DNA of 64,000 bases, taken from positions 1,612,001-1,676,000 of the forward strand of contig NZ_CP087106.1 of assembly GCF_028583545.1 (NCBI RefSeq). The letters are read 5' to 3'. The stretch comes from Methylobacterium sp. NMS14P (GTDB taxonomy: Bacteria; Pseudomonadota; Alphaproteobacteria; Rhizobiales; Beijerinckiaceae). Both the position numbers and the translations under genes were made by a program. Every line of letters starts with the position of its first letter. Within the stretch, counting starts at the first letter, position 1. This document shows positions 46,121 through 54,386 of this stretch, piece after piece. The notes below the pieces were generated by a model, which saw nothing but the letters and a program-made list of their open reading frames with translations, did not search any database and was not told where the DNA came from.

Positions 46121-47620
46121 ATGGACCGCCTCACACTATTAAAATCCCTCTCTTTTGGTTCACAGGTGGCCGAAGAGGAAATCCAGGATCTGGGAAAATA
46201 TTTCGTCCAGACAGATCAATGGAATAGAATCATAAAGGGCGAGATTGATATTATACGCGGGGAGAAGGGCGCCGGGAAAAGCGCTATCTATCTCCTACTC
46301 AACCAAAACATCAACGAACTTTTTGACAAAAGAGTCTTGCTAGTCAACGCAGAAAATCCGAAGGGCAGCACCGTATTCAAGGATCTGGTATCAGACCCGC
46401 CTGCATCTGAAGCAGAATTTATCTTGCTTTGGAAACTCTACATTCTGGTTCTGATCGTCTCTCAGATGAGAGAATATGGCTTAAGCGGAAAGAACATGGG
46501 AGCCGTGCTCCTCGCCTTGGAAGAGGCGCAGCTCATAGAGACCGAGCTGAATCTCAGCGGACTCCTCAGAACGGCGCAGATCCTCGCGCGACGCCTTCTA
46601 TCCAAGAGCCGCATAGAAACGGGCGTCGAGCTTGAACCTGTGTCAGGCATGCCTGCGGGCATCATCGGCCGCATCTCGCTCGCGGAGCCGGATCGCAAGT
46701 TGCGCGAAAGAGGGGTCAATTCCCTTGATGGATATCTGCGCATAGTCAATGATGTTTTGGCCGAAAACAAAATTTCGGTTTGGGTGCTCCTCGATCGACT
46801 CGACGTCGCCTTCGCAGAAAATCACACCCTCGAAGCCAACGCGATAAGAGCGCTGCTTCGAGTATACGGGGACCTTAGATCTCTGGACAATATCGCACTC
46901 AAGATCTTTCTGCGCGAAGACATATGGAAACGCATTACTGAAAATTTTAGAGAAGCAAGCCACCTAATCCGATACGAGATTGTCGAGTGGACTCAACCAA
47001 CCCTCTTGAATCTTATACTGAGACGGGTTCTCAATAACGAAACTTTAGTGAGTGAACTAAATCTCGATCCGGTAGCCATTCTTGCGGACGTAAATAAACA
47101 AAACGATCTATTTGAATTGATTTTCCCGCCACAGGTTGAGCAGGGAACGCAAAAATCTCCGACTTTTAAGTGGATGGTCACACGATGCGCCGATGGAAAG
47201 GGTAAAACCGCACCGAGAGAACTGATCCATCTTTTAAAGAGCATCAAAGACCAAGAAGTTCGAAGAATGGAGCGCGGCGGAGGCCTGCCGCCAAGCGGCC
47301 AATTGTTCGATAGGTCCGTATTCAAAGCCGCCCTACCCGCGGTTTCTGACGCTCGCCTGAAAACGTACATTTTCGCCGAGTACATGTCGGAGAAGCCGTT
47401 TATTGAGCGACTCTACAGGCAGAAGACTGAACACACTCCGGAAAGCCTTGGCGCACTCTGGGGAGTAAATAGAGATACGGCTATCCGCAAGGCTGACCAG
47501 CTTGTCGAGCTTGGGTTTTTTGAAAGACGCGGCACCAACCAGGAGCCAACTTTTTGGATCCCATTCCTGTACCGCGATGCCTTGAATTCAGTCCAAGGAA
47601 AAGCTGACGCCGACGATTGA
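46121..47620 (+). CDS. P-loop ATPase, Sll1717-like, possible defence ATPase
   Basis: A 499-residue protein from the ATG at 46121; the frame is open further upstream but the extension looks non-coding. Walker A is RGEKGAGKSAIY (about residue 46), Walker B is VWVLLDRLDVAF (about 222), and arginine-finger and sensor candidates lie in LKIFLREDIWKRI. The C-terminal part has a winged-helix-like region (SLGALWGVNRDTAIRKADQL). The architecture resembles STAND/Sll1717-type ATPases often near defence genes. Codon use is visibly more A/T-rich than its neighbours, suggesting separate acquisition. Confidence 0.7.
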   Translation: MDRLTLLKSLSFGSQVAEEEIQDLGKYFVQTDQWNRIIKGEIDIIRGEKGAGKSAIYLLLNQNINELFDKRVLLVNAENPKGSTVFKDLVSDPPASEAEFILLWKLYILVLIVSQMREYGLSGKNMGAVLLALEEAQLIETELNLSGLLRTAQILARRLLSKSRIETGVELEPVSGMPAGIIGRISLAEPDRKLRERGVNSLDGYLRIVNDVLAENKISVWVLLDRLDVAFAENHTLEANAIRALLRVYGDLRSLDNIALKIFLREDIWKRITENFREASHLIRYEIVEWTQPTLLNLILRRVLNNETLVSELNLDPVAILADVNKQNDLFELIFPPQVEQGTQKSPTFKWMVTRCADGKGKTAPRELIHLLKSIKDQEVRRMERGGGLPPSGQLFDRSVFKAALPAVSDARLKTYIFAEYMSEKPFIERLYRQKTEHTPESLGALWGVNRDTAIRKADQLVELGFFERRGTNQEPTFWIPFLYRDALNSVQGKADADD

Positions 47621-47777
47621 TGCCTATCACGGCGCGACCCACGATTGCTGTGTGGGTTGTGCATCTCCTTATCAGCCCCCCGGCCTCTCGCCGTTCTCGT
47701 CGATGAAGATGACGCCGGCGGCCGCTGGTATAGTCGTTGCAGGCGCTGTGCGATCGCCCCCTGCAGAAGGCTTCGCC

Positions 47778-48026
47778 ATGCCGACCAGGAGCCAGGATCC
47801 AGCCGAGTACAGCACGCTCACCGAGCGATGCGCGGTCGCAATCGCCGACGCACACTGGTTCCGCAACATGGCGACCCGGGCGCTGCGTGACGGGAAGCCT
47901 AGGGGGCGGATCCGGGCCGAGAGGGCACGGACCGCGGCTCGCATCATCCTGATGCGGGCGAAGCAAGACGCTGCCATGAATCGGATGATTGTCGAGGCAG
48001 CGGCAGCTGGGCGGCAGCCTACCTGA
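47778..48026 (+). CDS. Small hypothetical protein, 82 aa
   Basis: An Ala/Arg-rich helical protein from the ATG at 47778 with AGAAGG upstream; a longer start at 47652 lacks a binding site. The sequence (YSTLTERCAVAIADAHWFRN, ARTAARIILMRAKQDAAM) resembles small uncharacterised proteins common in Methylobacterium-type genomes, but this is only an impression. Confidence 0.45.
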   Translation: MPTRSQDPAEYSTLTERCAVAIADAHWFRNMATRALRDGKPRGRIRAERARTAARIILMRAKQDAAMNRMIVEAAAAGRQPT

Positions 48027-48066
48027 CGCTCCGCCTTCAGCGTCTCTTCCACGAGGCAAGGAAGTT

Positions 48067-48142
48067 TGGTGGGCCCGGCAGGACTCGAACCTGCAACCAG
48101 GCCGTTATGAGCGGTCGGCTCTAACCATTGAGCTACAGGCCC
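48067..48142 (-). tRNA. tRNA with CAU anticodon, probably tRNA-Ile2 (or Met)
   Basis: Read on the minus strand from 48142, the 5' acceptor strand GGGCCTG pairs with CGGGCCC. The D arm has TAGCTCAATGGTTAGAGC, the anticodon loop is CTCATAA (anticodon CAU), the T arm has GGTTCGAGTCC and CCA is encoded. The overall pattern resembles the lysidine-modified tRNA-Ile2 that reads AUA. One A-C mismatch is apparent in the anticodon stem. It lies inside island 1. Confidence 0.8.
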
Positions 48143-48210
48143 CGCGCCCGATTAGCCCTCGCCGCCCTGCGGACGCAATCTGCCTTTCCGCAGGGCGACA
48201 ATGAAAGAGG

Positions 48211-48729
48211 TTATTCGGCTGCCTCAGCCCTTTCGCTCTCTTCCTGACCGTCCTCGGTCCGATCGTCCTCGGCAGCGTCTAGGTCCGCTGTGCTCGCCGC
48301 CTGTGCGCCGGCACGGTACTTATCTCCGTGCCGCTCCAACTCGCCGCTGTTGGACATGACGCTGAGGTACGTGTTCAGGGTGTTGGCCGCCACGTCTGTC
48401 AGGCGCTCGCTGATTTCGGCGTGCGTCAGACCCTCAGAGCCAGCTTCCTCGAGCAGCGTCTTCAGCCGCCCCTTGGCCGAGTTGGCGCGCGGTCCCCGGG
48501 GGCCACGGCTACCACGAGGCCGGTCCTCACTCGCCGGCGCGCGACGGCGAGCCGACAGATCGTCGTGGGGCTCGTCCAGCGGTGTGCCTTCCACGATAGA
48601 TGCAAGTGACCGCTCAGCGAGGCGGAGCTTCGTCAGCTCGCCGCTCACGCGCTCGAACTCAGCCTCAAGGCTCTCGCGTTGGTGCCTGACGTTGGCCAAG
48701 GCCTTAGCGAGCGTGTCGTCATTTGCCAT
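48211..48729 (-). CDS. Coiled-coil protein with winged-helix-like domain
   Basis: About 172 residues from the ATG at 48727-48729 (a start at 48792 is possible). The N-terminal coiled coil (ANVRHQRESLEAEFERVSGE) is followed by an Arg/Gly/Pro-rich linker (RPRGSRGPRGPRANSAKGRL) and a winged-helix-like segment (GLTHAEISERLTDVAANTLN, TYLSVMSNSGELERHGDKY). The C-terminal tail is acidic. Probably a DNA-binding accessory protein of the island; no known family. Confidence 0.6.
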   Translation of the reverse strand: MANDDTLAKALANVRHQRESLEAEFERVSGELTKLRLAERSLASIVEGTPLDEPHDDLSARRRAPASEDRPRGSRGPRGPRANSAKGRLKTLLEEAGSEGLTHAEISERLTDVAANTLNTYLSVMSNSGELERHGDKYRAGAQAASTADLDAAEDDRTEDGQEESERAEAAE

Positions 48730-49001
48730 CGGTAACTCGACTTCTTCCTTCTTGGCGCTCGGGATCAGAGGCGCGGTCGCAAACCGTATCATTGCACGGC
48801 CCCCCTGGCCGTCGTGGTGCTGAACGTGATGCCCGCCCGGAGCCTATCAACTTCACACGGCATGCTGCCACGTTTCGTTGATGCGATCTCTCGGTCAACT
48901 GGTTCCGCCGTGGCTCCGCGACCAACCACAAACGACAGGGGCATCGTGGTCGTATGAAACCGCGAGGTTCCCGCCATGGCGTGGCCGGCCACGCTAGCAG
49001 C

Positions 49002-49078
49002 GTCTCACTCGGTGACGCACGCAAGCTGCAACCACACACGCTGTCGAGATCGTTTGTGTGAGACGCCAGTGTGAGCCG
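49002..49078. promoter_or_regulatory. Candidate integrase arm-type sites, right end of island 1
   Basis: GTCTCAC at 49002-49008 and GTGAGAC at 49058-49064, with a 12-nt string TGTGTGAGACGC (49055-49066) identical to 1348-1359 at the left end. GTGAGCC at 49071-49077 is a one-mismatch copy. The matching motif at both ends, just inside each 61-bp repeat, supports these being the two ends of one integrase's element. Confidence 0.55.
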
Positions 49079-49097
49079 CGTCAGCAATTTCAGCTAA

Positions 49098-49158
49098 GTG
49101 CTTGAAAACCCTGGCGCGCCCTACGGGAATCGAACCCGTGTTTTCGCCGTGAAAGGGC
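49098..49158 (-). repeat. Second tRNA-Glu 3' fragment: island 1/island 2 junction
   Basis: A perfect 61-bp copy of 1194-1254. The tRNA sequence again stops in the anticodon arm: upstream on the minus strand there is no D arm or 5' acceptor strand, so this is also a fragment. It marks the right end of island 1 and the left end of island 2. Confidence 0.9.
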
Positions 49159-49298
49159 GACATCTGGCACATGATGGCACCTCACGATACGCCCTGGCAC
49201 TCGTTTAATCACAACGACTTGTATCACCTGATGCCTTTGCGTTCCAGTTCGTTTCGTGGCATTGTTGGCAACGAATTTGACAACGAAAAGGGTCGACG

Positions 49299-50552
49299 AT
49301 GCCGCGCCGCCGCAGCGTCCTCGCAAGCCGCACGAGCCGATCCGATCTGCCGCCCTCGGACGCGCCGGAATGGGAGCTGATCAGCCCAGGCGTGCGCCTC
49401 GGCTATCGCCGCGGGCGGGGCACGCGGGGGCAGGGCGGATCGTGGCTCGCCGCCTCCCGCTCAGCCGACGGTAGGCGCGCACAGACCAAGCTCGGGAAGG
49501 CGGACGATCTGACCGTCGCGGACGGGACCGGCATCCTCACGCACGAGCAGGCCAAGGATGCGGCCCGGGCTTGGGTGAAGTCGCTGCGCGTCGCACCTGA
49601 CGCGCAGCCAGCTCTGACGGTCGCCGACGCGCTGGAGCGCTACCTCGAAGCGCGCACTGCTGAGGGGATGAAGGCGGTCTATGACGCCCGATCACGGGCG
49701 CGCGTCCACATTCTCCCCAAACTCGGACTGCTGCGCGTGGCGGATCTGACGCTCGACAAGCTGCGACGCTGGCGCGACGCGTTGGTGACAGCCCCGAAGC
49801 GCCTGAGGACCGGCCGGCACGCTGCAAAGGCTAACACCCGGGATGTGGACATTTCGGACCCGGAAGCGCTGCGCCGCCGCCGCGATACGGCCAACCGCAC
49901 GCTCACCCTGCTCAAGGCCGCGCTGAACTGGGCCTACCAGCATCAGCTCGTCGAAAGCGATCGCGCGTGGCGCCTGCTCAAGCCGTTCCGGGACACGGGA
50001 GCCGCCCGGGTGCGCTTCCTAGACTCAGCCGAGCAGCAGCGACTGCTCAACACTGCGCAAGGCGCCCTGCGGGACCTGGTTGCGGCGGCGCTTATGACGG
50101 GCGCCCGCTTCGGCGAGCTGGCTGCCCTCAAGGTTCAGGACTTCGAGCGTGCGAACGGCACGGTGTTCATCGAGCGGAGCAAGAATGGCCGAGCTCGCCA
50201 CATCCCCCTGACTGCCGGAGGCTCGGCGCTCTTCAAACGGCTGGCGGTCGGGCGGGATCCTCTCGCGCCGCTACTGCGCGGCGACACCGGCACGGCCTGG
50301 AAGCCGGCGCAGTATCAGCGAGCGTTTAAAGCTGCGCTGGAGCAGGCGAAGCTTGAGAGCATTACCCTGCACGAACTGCGGCACTCCTACGCGAGTGCGA
50401 TGGTGCGGAACGGCGCACCATTAATCGTCGTCGCTGAAGCGCTTGGTCATTCCGGCACCCGGATGGCCGAAAAGCACTACGCGCACTTGGCGCCATCGTA
50501 CGTTGCGGACACAATCCGCCTAACGGCACCTAATTTATCCGCCCCAATCTAA
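49299..50552 (+). CDS. Tyrosine recombinase / phage-type integrase of island 2
   Basis: A 417-residue integrase. The catalytic set is Arg270 in MTGARFGELAAL, the HxxR box in HELRHSYAS (about residues 359-365), His in EALGHSGTR and the nucleophile Tyr394 in EKHYAHLAP. The sequence differs substantially from the integrase at 1376-2686, although both lie next to the same tRNA-Glu fragment. Two unlike enzymes therefore appear to use the same target. No partner gene follows in the same direction. Confidence 0.93.
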   Translation: MPRRRSVLASRTSRSDLPPSDAPEWELISPGVRLGYRRGRGTRGQGGSWLAASRSADGRRAQTKLGKADDLTVADGTGILTHEQAKDAARAWVKSLRVAPDAQPALTVADALERYLEARTAEGMKAVYDARSRARVHILPKLGLLRVADLTLDKLRRWRDALVTAPKRLRTGRHAAKANTRDVDISDPEALRRRRDTANRTLTLLKAALNWAYQHQLVESDRAWRLLKPFRDTGAARVRFLDSAEQQRLLNTAQGALRDLVAAALMTGARFGELAALKVQDFERANGTVFIERSKNGRARHIPLTAGGSALFKRLAVGRDPLAPLLRGDTGTAWKPAQYQRAFKAALEQAKLESITLHELRHSYASAMVRNGAPLIVVAEALGHSGTRMAEKHYAHLAPSYVADTIRLTAPNLSAPI

Positions 50553-50638
50553 TAGTCGAAATCCTGCAATTGGCACTCGCCGCGAGAGGCTGCCCGCGAC
50601 CCCATTGCGGATTTAAGAACTGCTCCCCTCAGGTCTGG

Positions 50639-51544
50639 CTATGGTTGCTGGAGCACAGATCGGAAAGCGCTCGATACTGATTGTTCAGTCTGGCCAGCCG
50701 AGTGGAGCGCAATCGATTGAGCACTTGGCGAGGCCTTTCCCTTCTTAACATCCGCCGGACCAAAAGTCAGCAGCAAGTCGTGAGTCCTTGTGCGATTGCC
50801 GGAGACAAGGGGCAAGTTGCCCACGGCGGTGCTGACGGGTGCAAGCCTCCAAGTCGGATTGACTGTCCCTGCCGTAATTACTACGAACTTGATGTCGTAC
50901 TGTATGACACCATCCTTGAAGGTCGCTCCAGCAGATGAGGGAGGATAGTAGTTGGCCTGGATTGCACTCTTCAGCCAGCTTTTAATGCCTACATTTCCGG
51001 TCAGAAGGTAAGATGAGCCGTGACGATCCATCGGCTTATGAGGATCGTTGATGTCGCTGCACGAAGTTTCTTTCTCGTCAAAATCCGACTTTAGACCTTT
51101 TGCTGAATAAAATGAATAATAACTGTCTATCCGCACAGCTTGCGAAGAAAGTTGCGCAGAGATCGGAAGAGAAAACGACTGGGGAAAGTTAACAGGAGGC
51201 CTCAAAGGGATAACAGCCGTTCTGAAAGTTTCATTATACGATGCGCTTGGATTGACGCTCCCTGTCTCGTCCATAGTGAGCTTGAGTGTTTCCTGGACGC
51301 CCCAGCTATCCGGGATCGCGTCCTCCATGGGACCTCGGACCTGTCCTTTGAGGCGTCCAAGATCGTGAACCGAAGTCCTCAACTCGCAGTAGATGCTCCG
51401 CTTGATTCTGTTGACTAGATCAAAATCGACCTCATCCGATTCCTCCCAGGGCTCGTGGATCTGCGGCACCACGGTGCCGCAAGAGCACATAGAAATTGCA
51501 AGCAGGCTAAGAGGAAGCGCCGTCTTCAACACAGGAACGCGCAT
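50639..51544 (-). CDS. Putative lipoprotein, unknown function
   Basis: A 301-residue protein with a lipoprotein-type N-terminus (LPLSLLAISMCSCGTV), so it is probably anchored in the membrane facing the periplasm. The rest is soluble and beta-rich (GVIQYDIKFVVITAGTVNPT, WRLAPVS) without a recognised domain. Base composition is lower in GC than the surrounding island. The upstream neighbour (51551-51826) is also exported and closely spaced, so the two may form an operon. Confidence 0.6.
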   Translation of the reverse strand: MRVPVLKTALPLSLLAISMCSCGTVVPQIHEPWEESDEVDFDLVNRIKRSIYCELRTSVHDLGRLKGQVRGPMEDAIPDSWGVQETLKLTMDETGSVNPSASYNETFRTAVIPLRPPVNFPQSFSLPISAQLSSQAVRIDSYYSFYSAKGLKSDFDEKETSCSDINDPHKPMDRHGSSYLLTGNVGIKSWLKSAIQANYYPPSSAGATFKDGVIQYDIKFVVITAGTVNPTWRLAPVSTAVGNLPLVSGNRTRTHDLLLTFGPADVKKGKASPSAQSIALHSAGQTEQSVSSAFRSVLQQP

Positions 51545-51550
51545 CCTACA

Positions 51551-51826
51551 CTATTGAGCCTTAGCGGGAGATGTCCGGCTAACGGGATCGGGTGTTTGAC
51601 TAATCTTCTTAAGCTTAGCCGCTATCAACGCCAGGTCGGCCTTGGTCTGCAAGCGAGCGGTAATATTATATAGTCCTGACGCTTCACGTTTTATAAGCGG
51701 CGGAAAACAGCCGTGACATCCCGGATCAAACGGACTGCATGATGGCACGCACTTCGCTTCTGCTGTGCCAGCGCCGGCTAGCACCATAAGGGTTAAGATG
51801 GGTGCAGCTATCAGAGTCGGCTTCAT
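51551..51826 (-). CDS. Small Cys-rich exported protein
   Basis: About 91 residues from the ATG at 51824-51826 with GAGAG upstream. The signal peptide is MKPTLIAAPILTLMVLAGAG. The mature N-terminus has four Cys in KCVPSCSPFDPGCHGCFPP, followed by a helical region. It is 6 nt upstream of the lipoprotein gene, so the pair is probably cotranscribed. Function unknown. Confidence 0.55.
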   Translation of the reverse strand: MKPTLIAAPILTLMVLAGAGTAEAKCVPSCSPFDPGCHGCFPPLIKREASGLYNITARLQTKADLALIAAKLKKISQTPDPVSRTSPAKAQ

Positions 51827-52170
51827 TTCGCTCTCCACGAGAGAGAACAATACTAACTCGACCATAAAAATTGACGCAACGCCCTAATTCTGTCTTCGCA
51901 ACGAACCCGCCGTCAGTGATGCAGTTTAGCAACGGCTATTCTGGTTAGCGTTTTGTGAGAGAACTAGAGGCATGGTTTAAATCCTGTTGAAACTTCGCAG
52001 CAGCTTAGACCGTATAGACGGGCTCGCCTCGGGTAAAAACTGGCGCGGAAAACCGGTCCCATAAAGCCGGCCATCCTGAGGCGCATAAGTAATACAGATC
52101 AAGAAACAGTCGCAACCGGGCCACAAAAACGAGTTAACTTGTTAGAAGCGCTGCCAGCCGTCCGTAGCAC
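51827..52170. other. Gene-free region
   Basis: About 340 bases of AT-richer sequence between two leftward gene groups. It should hold the promoter of the exported-protein pair. I see no ORF or structured RNA that I can support. Confidence 0.5.
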
Positions 52171-52788
52171 TTAGCTGTCTTCCGGCTTCCAATAGAGAGG
52201 AACGGCATGATGCTTGACGTAGAAAGTTTCTCCACTACCCTTGTGCGGGTGAGCTGAATTGAATTGGAGGCTACTCACTTTTTCGACCGCCTCAGTGAAC
52301 GCCCACCGTCGAGCGAGCGCTTGCTCCCACTTTCCCAGCAGCGCGCCTGCATTTTCTTGATCAAAGTAGATAATCATTGCACCGTTGTTCTGGTTCGGCA
52401 GGCCGGTAGCATAGCGGGTCATCAGCTGGCGGAAACCTTTGAAAATCCACGCCTTACCCGTCCAGTTCTTTGCCTCCCCAATCCATAGAAAGCCGTCCCG
52501 CATCTCAACAGAAATGTCTGTATGACCGCCTATTTTCACATCATGGTACGCCGGAAATCCCGCCATCTGGAGCAGCGATACGAGTTCAACCGTGCGCTGA
52601 TCCTCGCTCAAATCATGCTTGTATTTGCGATTGCGCACCAATTGCCCGATCGCCAACGCCAGAGCACGCTCCAGCTGCTGCAGCATCTCTGCCGGTGTTT
52701 CGGCAGCCTGAATTCGCAGCTGAATTTCGAGCGGGGTGTTATTATGCGCGCGGTTGAGCAGATCTCGGAGAGTTATTTCAGACGTCAT
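52171..52788 (-). CDS. PD-(D/E)XK-like nuclease, third gene of unknown cassette
   Basis: About 205 residues from the ATG at 52786-52788. A restriction-endonuclease-like core is suggested by GGHTDISVEMRDGFLWIGEA followed by KNW: an Asp, then E-x-K after a hydrophobic strand. A helical N-terminus (LRDLLNRAHNNTPLEIQLRI) precedes it. The start lies within the end of the upstream gene (11-bp overlap), so translation is coupled. It probably cleaves nucleic acid as the effector of this three-gene unit; this is inference. Confidence 0.6.
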   Translation of the reverse strand: MTSEITLRDLLNRAHNNTPLEIQLRIQAAETPAEMLQQLERALALAIGQLVRNRKYKHDLSEDQRTVELVSLLQMAGFPAYHDVKIGGHTDISVEMRDGFLWIGEAKNWTGKAWIFKGFRQLMTRYATGLPNQNNGAMIIYFDQENAGALLGKWEQALARRWAFTEAVEKVSSLQFNSAHPHKGSGETFYVKHHAVPLYWKPEDS

Positions 52789-53218
52789 GGCTACCCGTAA
52801 GCGCGGCCACAAACTCGGTTGATGCTCGAAACACAGGCTTCAGCTGCTGCTCGAAATTGGCCACCTCCTCACCCGTACGAGGATGAATGAACAACGCCTC
52901 ATCCACTGACTGCATCGCCTCCTTAACTGAGAGGGCAATTTCTCGGTCCTCATCAGCATCGTAGAATACAAAATACATAGTCAGCGGGTGGTGCTTGATT
53001 GTAGTTAAGGCTGTCAGAGCCGACTGGAAAACGTCGTCATCGGGTCGCCGCTGCACGAATTCTGCTAACAGCATATATGTGAGCCGCTGAAGCTGATTTG
53101 GCTTCATCGTCGACAAGCGATCCACAAGCGCACGGCAGACAGGCAGAAGCGGTTCGCGAATGTCGCGATCTATGTTCTGCCTGATGTCATCCAACGCCAT
53201 CGGACCGATATCACTCAC
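52778..53218 (-). CDS. Hypothetical protein, second gene of nuclease cassette
   Basis: A 146-residue soluble protein starting at a GTG that overlaps the upstream gene by 8 bp. It is mainly helical (PLLPVCRALVDRLSTMKPNQ, LQRLTYMLLAEFV) with a short strand segment (HPLTMYFVFYDADED). No motif is recognised. Overlaps on both sides make it an obligate part of the cassette. Confidence 0.6.
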   Translation of the reverse strand: MSDIGPMALDDIRQNIDRDIREPLLPVCRALVDRLSTMKPNQLQRLTYMLLAEFVQRRPDDDVFQSALTALTTIKHHPLTMYFVFYDADEDREIALSVKEAMQSVDEALFIHPRTGEEVANFEQQLKPVFRASTEFVAALTGSHDV

Positions 53219-54275
53219 GGTATTCTAGATGGTCAAGGATGCGATCGCGAACATAATCATAATCCTCGAAGGAAGCGCAGTTCCTCACAGCCATTTCTCC
53301 GATAAACGGATTAGCTTCGGCGGTATGAGCGGATGTGCCACTAATTGTCACCTCGGGCGCCGATGACACATCACGACCGAGATCGACGTGCCACAGCACG
53401 CTGGTCTTATAGATCTGGATCGGAGCATCCAGCACACCAATACCGCCTTGATGGTAGGCCTCATCGCGACAGCACTGTTCACCCCTTCGCGTTTTCTCAA
53501 GCTTCTGCGACGAGCCGGCTACCATGAAGCCCAGCTCAACCATCGCGCCATCACCCCGGGCATCGTATAGAGATTGCATTACGGGGAAAAGATTGACGCG
53601 GCCCGGAGCGAGATTACTCCCGAGGAGGCCATCAAAGCGCATCCGAGCTTGGTCAAGCGCGATCAAACCGTGGCGTTGATACATGCCAAATGGGAAGTCG
53701 ACTCGTAGTTCGACGTGCCTCCCCTCATTAGGAATCCAGAGCACATCTAAAGCCTCAAGCCACTGATGGCGGACTCCGATTAGCTCATTGAAGCCAGCGA
53801 GTTCATTGGCAGCTTCGTCGGTTAGTTCGGCCACAACGACCGTCTCTCGGGTGGCGAGATGGCGAACTGAAGCGAGGACGAGGGCTTTGCCCCCTCGATA
53901 GTTTACGCTTGCGATCAGGACCGGCGCCACGCCTTGCTGCGCTGCAAGGCGGTCTTCACCAAGGAGCACCGGGTACGCCTCACTGAACGGCCCCTCAGGC
54001 ACCTCCAGCGCTTCAGCGGCCTCCCGCAACCTAGCTATCTCGTTGTCGTCCAACTCGAAAAGCTGGACGATTTTCTCGCCGCACATGATGTGCTCTTCGA
54101 GGGCGCTTCGCAGCTCTTCCTCGGCCTCGTCGTACTGATCGTCACCATTGGCGACGCGAGCCACCATTCTGTTCCATCCACGGGCCCGAGCCAGACCCCG
54201 GGACTTGAGGAGACGCTTTGCCACCGCCCATGGCATCCTTGCGCGCATACTGCGGACCACATCGACGGTAGCCAA
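53211..54275 (-). CDS. Hypothetical protein, first gene of nuclease cassette
   Basis: A 354-residue protein starting at a TTG with AGAGGG upstream. The N-terminal 90 residues are helical and charged. The middle holds APVLIASVNYRGGKALVLAS, LTDEAANELAGFNELIG and VELRVDFPFGMYQRHGLIAL, with beta-rich regions further on. No family is recognised. It could be a sensor or regulator for the nuclease of the cassette. Confidence 0.6.
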   Translation of the reverse strand: MATVDVVRSMRARMPWAVAKRLLKSRGLARARGWNRMVARVANGDDQYDEAEEELRSALEEHIMCGEKIVQLFELDDNEIARLREAAEALEVPEGPFSEAYPVLLGEDRLAAQQGVAPVLIASVNYRGGKALVLASVRHLATRETVVVAELTDEAANELAGFNELIGVRHQWLEALDVLWIPNEGRHVELRVDFPFGMYQRHGLIALDQARMRFDGLLGSNLAPGRVNLFPVMQSLYDARGDGAMVELGFMVAGSSQKLEKTRRGEQCCRDEAYHQGGIGVLDAPIQIYKTSVLWHVDLGRDVSSAPEVTISGTSAHTAEANPFIGEMAVRNCASFEDYDYVRDRILDHLEYRE

Positions 54276-54386
54276 GCTTAACCCTCTTATTTTGTCCGAC
54301 GGAATTATCGCAGAGCGACACCAGCCTCACAAGCTGAGCCGGTCCGCGCTCATGACAGGGACTCGCTCAGAATTAAGAAAAACATC

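Noticed and set aside
49098..49230. Functional tRNA-Glu at the second repeat
   Set aside because: The sequence beyond the anticodon arm does not provide a D arm or the 5' acceptor strand, so it is only a fragment.
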